Shown in pieces: positions 1-5,288 of a DNA stretch of 5,288 nucleotides. Under the pieces are notes generated by a model. That model was not told the DNA's origin. It saw only the letters and a list, made by a program, of their open reading frames with translations, and searched no databases. The first letter of the stretch is position 1; every line of letters begins with the position of its first letter. Source of the stretch: Nitrospinales bacterium (GTDB lineage: Bacteria > Nitrospinota_A > UBA7883 > JACRGQ01). The stretch is from contig JAHFEI010000110.1 in NCBI GenBank assembly GCA_023248615.1, forward strand, positions 1 through 5,288. The letters run 5' to 3'. The position numbers and the translations under genes are program-made.

Positions 1-1139
1 GCATTCACAAAGTAAATAAACCTTCTGGAGCCTTCCGCTTCGTGCAGTTCAAGAAGATACGAGTTCTTCTCGCTCTCCTTTACCGTATGCCCCACAACAT
101 AGAAATATCCCGGCTCATTCATCTTCACAAGAAATTCCACCTCATCCCCTTCGTGGAAAAGAAGGTCATGGCTTCCAAGGTTAGACGATACTTCCACACG
201 CAGGTTCCCGGATACGGCAACCCCCGCCTGAAGTAGCTTCTCAAAGTCCACCGATTTAGGCTCCGTCTGCAACCCCCCATACGCTTTTTTCAGTATGCGT
301 ACCGTGCTGGTTTTCACATCCTTGGCGTTGCCGTCCACAAGATGGTAGGTAACGTCCATGCCATCCCCCGATACCTCGTAATGCCCTATCAGGAGATAGG
401 ATGCGGTTTGCGGCGTATGCGCAGTCTTCAGCTTGGCCGCCATTTTGTCTTTGAATACGGAGGCGAATTGCGTAACTTCGTTTGAGTGCCTTGCTGTTAC
501 GGGGTAGATAAAGATACCGTTTTTATCCATCCCCTCGGCAAGCAGTTTCGCCGCCAAATCCAGGCTGTCCGCTTCCTTTACTACCGAGCGCAACTGTTGC
601 CGGAGTTCGTCCTCGGAAACTCCCGGCCCCTCAATATTGCTCCCCAGGTATACCGCTACGGTATTCAGCTTTTTGAATTCGTCCATCAGCGAGAGGATAT
701 CCATAATGATGTCGTATTTCTCCGCGTTTCCTCTGGCATTTTTAATCCTCATTTTAAGGTCGGCCATCCGTACCTTCAGTTCGCCCAACCGCTTTTCATA
801 AAGCGGCAGGGATTTGGCGGAGCCAAGCACGGCCTTGGCAAATACCTTGCCTCCCTTCCTCTCGGTTGTAACGTCCATTCCCAACATCGGCAGGTCGGTA
901 CTAACCTCCAGGTTGCTCTCCACGCTCTGGCTTTCGCCCTTTTGCGTGTCGGCGGTTTGCGTGGATTTAAACCTGCTTTTCACGTCGGCGCTGATTTGGG
1001 TGGAAAGGCCCCTTAGCGCATCTTTCTTCGCCATATCCTCGTTGTCGCCGTATCCCTGCCCGACGGCTTCCACCGCGTGGGAAACGGACGGCAAAAGCAA
1101 AACTGCAACTATGCCTAACCAGAACAGCTTCTTGTTCAC
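1..1139 (-). CDS. Exported LPP20-like / DUF4384-domain protein (3' end outside window)
   Basis: The visible part is 379 residues, open to the window edge. The start is a GTG at 1139-1137, chosen because GGGAG lies 7 nt upstream and the reading begins with a good signal peptide (MNKKLFWLGIVAVLLLPSVS, likely cut after SHA at residue 22). The next in-frame Met is residue 36, beyond the signal, and a stop lies upstream. There is no lipobox Cys, so it is a soluble or non-lipidated relative of the LPP20 lipoproteins. Residues about 23-105 resemble an LPP20-type domain (VGQGYG, then AKKDALRGLSTQIS). About 108-165 is a charged helical region that may form a coiled coil, and about 205-285 is a beta-rich segment (ASYLLIGHYEVSGDG). 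From about 309 the sequence fits the start of DUF4384 (LRVEVSS, HEGDEVEFLVKMNEPGYFYVV). It follows the caspase gene by 19 nt, implying one operon. Biochemical role is unknown; a periplasmic partner of the caspase protein is inferred. Domain names come from motif recognition, not a profile search. Confidence 0.88.
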   Translation of the reverse strand, partial: MNKKLFWLGIVAVLLLPSVSHAVEAVGQGYGDNEDMAKKDALRGLSTQISADVKSRFKSTQTADTQKGESQSVESNLEVSTDLPMLGMDVTTERKGGKVFAKAVLGSAKSLPLYEKRLGELKVRMADLKMRIKNARGNAEKYDIIMDILSLMDEFKKLNTVAVYLGSNIEGPGVSEDELRQQLRSVVKEADSLDLAAKLLAEGMDKNGIFIYPVTARHSNEVTQFASVFKDKMAAKLKTAHTPQTASYLLIGHYEVSGDGMDVTYHLVDGNAKDVKTSTVRILKKAYGGLQTEPKSVDFEKLLQAGVAVSGNLRVEVSSNLGSHDLLFHEGDEVEFLVKMNEPGYFYVVGHTVKESEKNSYLLELHEAEGSRRFIYFVN

Positions 1140-1146
1140 TTCATTT

Positions 1147-1151
1147 CTCCC
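1147..1151 (-). promoter_or_regulatory. Ribosome binding site deciding the GTG start of the LPP20/DUF4384 gene
   Basis: On the minus strand GGGAG precedes GTG by 7 nt. No in-frame ATG, GTG or TTG lies between the upstream in-frame stop and this GTG, so the site settles the start. It lies wholly within the 19-nt gap after the caspase gene's TAG, which favours re-initiation or translational coupling from the upstream gene. Confidence 0.7.
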
Positions 1152-1158
1152 ATATTCT

Positions 1159-4100
1159 CTACTTCACTATGGCAATCGGAAAATCCTGCCCGATTGAAAA
1201 CGTGTTCGGGTATTGCGCTTGGCCTTTGTATTTCTTCGTCAGTTCGGGCACCTGGTCGTCGAGATATTTTGTAAGCTCCTTGATAGTTACCTTGCCATCC
1301 TTCGGGGATGAGCCGCCGCCCAAACCCTTCAAAAGCACATAAGTGAAAACGCCATGCCCCAGTTCCTTAAACTCCCCCGCGTATTGCTCCTGCTGGGTTG
1401 CCGCAAGAACGTAGGTTCCCGTAGATCGTGACAGTTGGGCCAGAGCTTTTTCCTCCGCCGCGCCACGCACCGCAAACTTCTCGGTTAATGTGCCGGACTG
1501 GCAGGCGTCTACTATCATCACCTGTTTCAACGCCTTGATGGATCCCAGCTTCTCCTTGAATAAGCTGTCTGAGACGGCGTTTTCTTTTACCATCTCCTCC
1601 GCGTACAACCGTGTGTTTTCTGTTGGCACAAAGTAAAAGTTATCCGCCACCACCGTCCCATGCCCGGCGTAGAAAAACACGAACACATCCTCCGGCTTGG
1701 CTTCCGCCGCAACTTTATCCAGTACCGCGATGAACGCCGGTTTGGTGGCCTTTTCGTCATAAATAGTGGTTACTTTAATTTCCTTGAATAAGCCTTTCCC
1801 TTTTTCCTTTATCAAAGCAACAGTACTCTCCGCATCCGGCCTGGCGAAGTTGAGGCTCAGCTTTTCGTTCTTATATTTGTTTATTCCTATGGCGACTATA
1901 TGCAGTGTGGCGGCCTTTTCCGCACCGCTATAAAGGATGGTCATCTCGTAAGGGTTGGCCTCGACCCTGCCTGTGCTATATGCCGTGGCCCTAATTTTGT
2001 TTGCGCCCGGCACCAATTGTATCTCGAATGTTTTTGTGATTCCTTTATCCACTTCTTTTTTTCGGGCCACAGCCCTTTGGTCATCGCCGATACGCTTGCC
2101 GTTCTGGTACAGGCGTATATCTTCCACTCCGCCCCCGGCGTCTTTCGCCCTTACCGTAACCTGTATGGTTTCCGTTTTGGCGGTATCCCCGGCGGATGGG
2201 GAAATGATGGCAACTTCGGGCGGCAATGCGATGCCTTTCCTGATGTCTGCAACTGCTTCCACCTTCTGGCCGCCCAACACCGCAGTAACGTAGCCTGGAT
2301 TGAAGAAGTTATCGAAAAAGTTGTCGATGGAATAAACATTGTTGCCTATCCTTACGTTTATGTTTTTTGCGGCTTTGGCAGATGCATTGAAATGCCCATC
2401 GGGTGTCATGGTAAGCCATTCGTCCTCTTCAAATCCGACCATTTGGGCAATTTCTTTCCCTGTTGATAAATCCCAAATCCTGGACGTTCCATCCTCGCTC
2501 CCTGAAATGCAGCGCTTCCCGTCGGGCAAAAAATTAACTGAATTAACCGAACCAGCATGCCCGGCGAAAGTCCTTATCTCCTTGCCGGTAGCAATGTCCC
2601 AAATCTTTAGGGTTTGATCCTTGCTCCCTGATAGCGCATATTTGCCGTCAGAAGAAAAAACAACAGATTGTACCCAACTAGCATGCCCGGCGAATGTCCG
2701 TATCTCCTTGCCTGTCGCCACATCCCAAAGCTTGATGGCATGATCCGAACTGCCTGATAGCGCATATTTGCCGTCAAAAGAAAAGACAACTGTGAAAATC
2801 ATGTTTGCATGCCCCGTGAAAGTCCTTATCTCCTTGCCAGTCGCAATATCCCAAAGTTTGAGGGTTTTGTCATCACTCCCTGACAGCGCATATTTGCCGT
2901 CCGGAGAAAAGGCCACGGAATTGACGTCCCCTGCGTGTCCGGTGAAAGTCCTTGTCGCCTTGCCTGCAGCCACATCCCAAAGCTTGATGGTTTTGTCCTT
3001 ACTCCCTGATAGCGCATATTTGCCGTTTGGAGAGAACGCAACCGAACTAACGCCTTTATCTTTTATATGCCCGATGAAAGTCCTTATCTCCTTGCCTGTA
3101 GCCACATCCCAAAGCTTGAGGACACCGTACATATAGCCTGCAAGGGCATTCCTGCCGTCTGGTGAAAAGGCAACTGAGTATGCGTACCCTGGATCATCGG
3201 TGTCAGTGGGGACGAAAGAGCTGATCTTCTTGCCGGTAACAATGTCCCAAAGGTTGGGGACGTCTCTCCCTAAAAGGGCAGACCTGCCGTCTGGTGAAAA
3301 GGCAACTGAATAAATGGCGTGAGAAGACCCTGTAAAAGTCCGAATCTCCTTGCCGGTCGCAATTTCCCAAAGTTTAGCCCTATTGTAATCCCCCGAAAGT
3401 ATAAATCTGCCATCAGAAGAAAATATCGCTGGGCGACCGGTAGCTTTAAAGTCGTCTATTTCTACTTCCTTATTATTCTTAAAATCCCAAAGCTTTATTT
3501 CCCCATAACTCTTCGATAGCAGGTATCTTTCGTCTGGAGACATTACGACCGTCTCCACACCATAACTATACCCGTTGAAAGCCCTTATCTCCTTGCCTGT
3601 CGCGATTTCCCAAATCTTAAGGGTTTTGTCTTCACTTCCCGATAGCGCATATTTGCCGCCCGGAGAAAAAACAACCGAATCAACCCACCCACCATGACCG
3701 GTGAAAGTCCTTATCTCCTTGCCAGTTGCCACATCCCAAAGCTTGAGGGTTTTGTCCCAACTGCCTGATAGCGCATATTTGCCGTCCGGAGAAAAGGCAA
3801 CCGAGGTCACAGGTTCCGCATGCCCGGTGAAAGTCCTTACCTCCTTGCCAGTTGCCACATCCCAAAGCTTTAGGTTGTTTTCCCAACTGCCTGATAGCGC
3901 ATATTTGCCGTCCTTGGAAAAAACAACAGAGGTCACATGGGAGCTATGGCCGGTGAAAGTCCTTATCTCCTTGCCAGTTGCCACATCCCAAAGCTTGAGG
4001 GTATCGTCATGGCTCCCTGATAGCGCATATTTGCCATCTGGTGAAAAGGCAACAGATTTCACTTCATTCGCATGCCCGGCGAAAGTCCTTATCTCCTTGC

Positions 4101-4308
4101 CGGTCGCGGTTTCCCACAGTTTTAAGGTTTTGTCGTCACTCCCTGATAGCACATATTTGCCGTCCGGAGAAAGGGCAACCGACGTTACAAATTCAGAATG
4201 CCCCAATTGCACAAAAATTTGCGTGTTATTATCCGCGCAAGCATTCTTTGCCCCGCCAACTAACGCAAACATCGCCACGGCAATAATTGTAATAACAGAT
4301 TTTTTCAT
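1159..4308 (-). CDS. Secreted WD40-repeat caspase-like (peptidase C14 / metacaspase-type) protein
   Basis: The protein has 1049 residues. Residues 1-25 are a signal peptide (MKKSVITIIAVAMFALVGG, likely cut after ACA), so it is probably periplasmic or surface-located; K21 at lipobox position -3 argues against lipidation at Cys24. Residues 36-624 are 14 WD40 repeats, enough for two seven-bladed propellers. Residues 625-690 are a linker (WLTMTPDGHFNAS, NVRIGNNVYSID) of a type I associate with other bacterial WD40-caspase proteins. Residues about 695-793 look like an Ig-like beta-sandwich. From about 799 comes the caspase-like fold: VAIGINKYKN, then FFYAGHG with catalytic His883 (codon 1660-1662) and VMIVDACQSG with catalytic Cys936 (codon 1501-1503), then p10-like TYVLAATQQEQYA and HGVFTYVLLKGL. 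Both catalytic residues are intact. Family knowledge suggests cleavage after Arg/Lys rather than Asp, but substrates are unknown. GGAG stands only 4 nt before the ATG (4313-4316), a tight spacing. It heads a probable operon with the LPP20/DUF4384 gene. Confidence 0.95.
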   Translation of the reverse strand: MKKSVITIIAVAMFALVGGAKNACADNNTQIFVQLGHSEFVTSVALSPDGKYVLSGSDDKTLKLWETATGKEIRTFAGHANEVKSVAFSPDGKYALSGSHDDTLKLWDVATGKEIRTFTGHSSHVTSVVFSKDGKYALSGSWENNLKLWDVATGKEVRTFTGHAEPVTSVAFSPDGKYALSGSWDKTLKLWDVATGKEIRTFTGHGGWVDSVVFSPGGKYALSGSEDKTLKIWEIATGKEIRAFNGYSYGVETVVMSPDERYLLSKSYGEIKLWDFKNNKEVEIDDFKATGRPAIFSSDGRFILSGDYNRAKLWEIATGKEIRTFTGSSHAIYSVAFSPDGRSALLGRDVPNLWDIVTGKKISSFVPTDTDDPGYAYSVAFSPDGRNALAGYMYGVLKLWDVATGKEIRTFIGHIKDKGVSSVAFSPNGKYALSGSKDKTIKLWDVAAGKATRTFTGHAGDVNSVAFSPDGKYALSGSDDKTLKLWDIATGKEIRTFTGHANMIFTVVFSFDGKYALSGSSDHAIKLWDVATGKEIRTFAGHASWVQSVVFSSDGKYALSGSKDQTLKIWDIATGKEIRTFAGHAGSVNSVNFLPDGKRCISGSEDGTSRIWDLSTGKEIAQMVGFEEDEWLTMTPDGHFNASAKAAKNINVRIGNNVYSIDNFFDNFFNPGYVTAVLGGQKVEAVADIRKGIALPPEVAIISPSAGDTAKTETIQVTVRAKDAGGGVEDIRLYQNGKRIGDDQRAVARKKEVDKGITKTFEIQLVPGANKIRATAYSTGRVEANPYEMTILYSGAEKAATLHIVAIGINKYKNEKLSLNFARPDAESTVALIKEKGKGLFKEIKVTTIYDEKATKPAFIAVLDKVAAEAKPEDVFVFFYAGHGTVVADNFYFVPTENTRLYAEEMVKENAVSDSLFKEKLGSIKALKQVMIVDACQSGTLTEKFAVRGAAEEKALAQLSRSTGTYVLAATQQEQYAGEFKELGHGVFTYVLLKGLGGGSSPKDGKVTIKELTKYLDDQVPELTKKYKGQAQYPNTFSIGQDFPIAIVK
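2437..4203 (-). repeat. 14-unit WD40 repeat array (two propellers), about 126-bp period
   Basis: Repeats begin at residues 36, 78, 120, 162, 204, 246, 286, 327, 367, 413, 457, 499, 541 and 583. Units 1-5 and 11-14 are exactly 42 residues (126 bp). Units 6-9 are 40-46 residues and lack the GH dipeptide; unit 10 is 44 residues. The typical unit is GH-x3-VxSVxFSPDGKYALSGS, then xDxTLKLWDVATGKEIRTFT. The 14-mer gcgcatatttgccg is exact at 2634, 2760, 2886, 3012, 3645, 3771 and 3897, in two ladders of exactly 126 bp; units 1 and 2 carry it with one mismatch. The array is coding throughout with no frameshift. Seven blades is the usual propeller size, so 14 units suggest two complete propellers, with the join inferred between units 7 and 8. 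Confidence 0.93.
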
Positions 4309-4359
4309 GCCACTCCATTCACAGATAATATTTGTTTTGTCAGTTACTGCCGCGGCATT

Positions 4360-4416
4360 TTACTCTATTGCCCCACCATAGAAAAGCGGCGTCTGCGAAA
4401 AATTGGCACGAGGCAT
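4360..4416 (-). CDS. Possible 18-aa leader peptide or remnant ORF with strong Shine-Dalgarno
   Basis: On the minus strand GGAGG (4426-4422) is followed after 5 nt by ATG, an ideal initiation site and better than that of the caspase gene. The ORF reads MPRANFSQTPLFYGGAIE and stops at TAA (4362-4360), 51 nt before the caspase ATG. It could be a leader peptide in the caspase mRNA, the decayed start of a lost gene, or chance. From memory, MPRAN resembles the beginning of some REP-associated (IS200-like) transposases, and a palindromic repeat lies just upstream, but five residues are weak evidence. No homology is seen beyond that and no function is proposed. Confidence 0.25.
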   Translation of the reverse strand: MPRANFSQTPLFYGGAIE

Positions 4417-4453
4417 AACCACCTCCGGAGAATGTTGAAAAATTCTCAAGGGT

Positions 4454-4546
4454 TGTCATTCTGAGCATGGCGAAAAATCTCTCTTAAGCCGGGTGAGATC
4501 CTTCGCGGAGTTTACACTGAGCAAAGCGAACGTGCTCTGGATGACG
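4454..4546. repeat. Degenerate palindromic dispersed repeat (REP/MITE-like), possible terminator
   Basis: The outer arms GTCATTCTGAGCA (4455-4467) and TGCTCTGGATGAC (4533-4545) pair at 11 of 13 positions. The inner arms are GCGAA-ATCTC (4470-4481) and GAGAT-TTCGC (4495-4506), which pair except for a 2-nt internal mismatch, closing a loop around TTAAGCCGG. The 3' arm has about 26 extra bases (4507-4532), including CTGAGCAAAGCGAA, which resembles CTGAGCATGGCGAA of the 5' arm. The pattern (GTCATTCTGAGC, AATCTC, GGGTGAGATCCTTCGC, GGATGAC) resembles a palindrome I recall as widely dispersed in several environmental bacterial lineages. It begins about 27 nt past the stop of the pentapeptide gene, so its RNA hairpin could end that transcript. 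No transposase is present. Copy number in this genome cannot be judged from the window. Confidence 0.6.
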
Positions 4547-4572
4547 AAAAATGTTCAGCGATAATCGGTAGT

Positions 4573-5288
4573 TCAGGCCTTTGTCATACCGTGATCATCG
4601 GGATTAAAACCATTGGGGAATTTTGTGTCATTGTTGTAACGCGCACCTGTAAGGTTGGCATAGGTGAGTTTGGCTCCGGTGAGGTTGGCATCGGAGAGGT
4701 TGGCTCCTGAAAGGTTGGCTCCGGTGAGGTCGGCATTGTAGAGGTTGGCATAGGTGAGGTCGGCATTGGTGAGGTTGGCTCCGGCGAGGTTGGCTCCGGT
4801 GAGGTTGGCTCCTGAGAGGTTGGCTCCGGAAAGGTTTGCCATGATGAGGTTGGCATTGGAGAGGTTTATATCACTAAGAAATGAACTACCACTGCGTACC
4901 TCATCAAACGCCCGCCATTCGCTTTTTACTATCTCATGCAACGCCAGTATATGTTCCGGGATATCCGGCTTTTCCGCTTTTGCCCCCTCCGCTGTTTCGG
5001 GGGCTGGTGTGTGCCATGTTTTAAGGAGGGAGCGGTAAATCTCCTGCGCCGGGATGACGAACGATTTGGTATTTTCCCCTTTTGCAAACGGCGCCAACTG
5101 GTGGATGCTGGCCAATTGCAGGGTTTTGTTATCTCCCTTTGTAACCCATTCCTCTATCTGGTGAAAATCCTTAAGCAAAAGGTCGCCACGCGCAATCTCA
5201 ATATTCGATTTCCCAATCTCAATATTCGAGAGGTTGTTCGCGTCCCGCCAGTGCCAAATGAACAGCGCTATCGGGGCGCTTGCCACGG
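4573..5288 (-). CDS. Pentapeptide-repeat protein, N-terminus outside window
   Basis: At least 238 codons are open to the window edge; the stop is TGA at 4575-4573. A GTG at 5286 could be a start, but the sequence right after it (ASAPIALFIWHWRD) reads like the end of a membrane segment followed by a charged juxtamembrane stretch, and no ribosome site is visible, so the gene probably extends beyond the window. Counting from that GTG, residues 18-50 are a likely helix containing a duplicated heptad (SNIEIGKSNIEIARG). Residues 51-130 are a helical region (LQLASIHQLAPFAKGE) of a type often found before pentapeptide arrays. Residues 136-215 are 16 pentapeptides of A(N/D)LxG type, expected to form a right-handed quadrilateral beta-helix. 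The ending TKFPNGFNPDDHGM is a typical cap after such arrays. The likely arrangement is a membrane-anchored protein with the solenoid on one side. Function and partners are unknown, and the fold alone does not imply gyrase protection. Confidence 0.87.
   Translation of the reverse strand, partial: VASAPIALFIWHWRDANNLSNIEIGKSNIEIARGDLLLKDFHQIEEWVTKGDNKTLQLASIHQLAPFAKGENTKSFVIPAQEIYRSLLKTWHTPAPETAEGAKAEKPDIPEHILALHEIVKSEWRAFDEVRSGSSFLSDINLSNANLIMANLSGANLSGANLTGANLAGANLTNADLTYANLYNADLTGANLSGANLSDANLTGAKLTYANLTGARYNNDTKFPNGFNPDDHGMTKA
4642..4881 (-). repeat. 15-bp tandem repeat encoding 16 pentapeptides
   Basis: The plus strand shows repeated units close to gaggttggctccggt, which read on the minus strand as T-G-A-N-L. 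Units alternate between the T/S-G-A-N-L type and variants such as T-N-A-D-L and T-Y-A-N-L. Several units are identical at DNA level, including synonymous positions, suggesting recent slippage or unequal exchange. The register is unbroken in protein terms from FLSDI to the last NLTGA. Confidence 0.9.
5193..5229 (-). repeat. 16-bp direct repeat, 21-bp offset, duplicating a heptad
   Basis: caatctcaatattcga occurs exactly at 5193-5208 and 5214-5229. The 21-bp offset equals seven codons and yields the duplicated SNIEI motif in the juxtamembrane helix of the pentapeptide protein. A heptad insertion keeps helical register, so it is probably neutral or lengthens a coiled coil. Confidence 0.75.

Larger units (their letters stand above)
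4309..4572. other. Intergenic region between pentapeptide gene and caspase operon
   Basis: This 264-bp stretch has no substantial gene. It holds the palindromic dispersed repeat (about 4454-4546), an 8-bp palindrome CTCCGGAG (4423-4430), a short inverted repeat GAGAAT/ATTCTC (4428-4433 with 4442-4447, 8-nt loop) and an 18-codon minus-strand ORF (4416-4360). The promoter of the caspase operon should lie here, but I could not find a convincing -35/-10 pair. A TATTAT at 4330-4325 on the minus strand would give an implausibly short leader. Confidence 0.6.

Noticed and set aside
486..1016. Plus-strand open frame of 176 codons
   Set aside because: It is antisense to the LPP20/DUF4384 gene, which has a signal peptide, ribosome site and recognisable domains; the plus-strand translation has no such features.
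1136..1153. Five-codon ORF MGEMK whose TGA overlaps the GTG start of the next gene
   Set aside because: It has no ribosome site of its own, is very short, and its first bases form the ribosome site of the real gene, so it is probably coincidence.
1900..2466. Plus-strand open frame of 188 codons
   Set aside because: It is antisense to the Ig-like domain and linker of the caspase protein and has no recognisable motif.
4325..4330. TATTAT as a -10 box for the caspase gene
   Set aside because: No acceptable -35 lies about 17 nt upstream, and transcription would start almost on the ribosome binding site.
3701..4381. Long plus-strand open frame of 226 codons
   Set aside because: It is antisense to WD40 units 1-4 and the signal peptide; its repetitive translation just mirrors the 126-bp repeats.
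2437..4881. Regular 126-bp and 15-bp repeats as a CRISPR or satellite array
   Set aside because: Both periods are multiples of three, lie in intact reading frames and encode WD40 and pentapeptide repeats, with no unique spacers between invariant repeats.
5284..5286. GTG as the true start of the pentapeptide gene
   Set aside because: The residues after it look like the end of a membrane segment, and only two bases are visible upstream, so no ribosome site can be confirmed.

Overview
The window looks like chromosomal DNA of a Gram-negative bacterium of moderate GC content. Two complete N-terminal signal peptides, a secreted caspase-like protein and an LPP20/DUF4384-type partner fit a deltaproteobacterial, Nitrospirota/Nitrospinota-like or similar environmental lineage. 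This placement is inferred from gene style; no taxonomic marker gene is present.

All three substantial genes lie on the minus strand, so transcription runs from high to low coordinates. From 5288 down to 4573 is the C-terminal part of a pentapeptide-repeat protein whose N-terminus, probably with a membrane anchor, is outside the window. From 4572 to 4309 is a 264-bp intergenic region with a degenerate palindromic dispersed repeat (about 4454-4546) and an 18-codon ORF with a strong Shine-Dalgarno sequence (4416-4360). From 4308 to 1159 is the main gene: a 1049-residue exported protein with a signal peptide, 14 WD40 repeats (two seven-bladed propellers), a conserved linker, an Ig-like domain and a C-terminal caspase-like protease domain with an intact His883/Cys936 dyad. 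Nineteen bases further on, a GTG-started gene (1139 to beyond position 1) encodes an exported LPP20-like/DUF4384 protein, cut off by the window edge.

The last two genes very probably form an operon. Since DUF4384 is often fused to caspase domains elsewhere, they probably work together outside the cytoplasm: the propellers as sensor or docking surface, the caspase domain as protease, and the LPP20/DUF4384 protein as partner or substrate. The pentapeptide gene is co-oriented but separated by the palindromic repeat, so a shared function is uncertain. The most notable signal is in the WD40 array. Nine of the repeats share an almost invariant framework, partly identical at DNA level, while differences concentrate in a few columns expected on the ligand-facing surface. 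This pattern is reminiscent of recognition domains that evolve by repeat shuffling. No tRNA, rRNA, CRISPR array or complete insertion sequence was seen.
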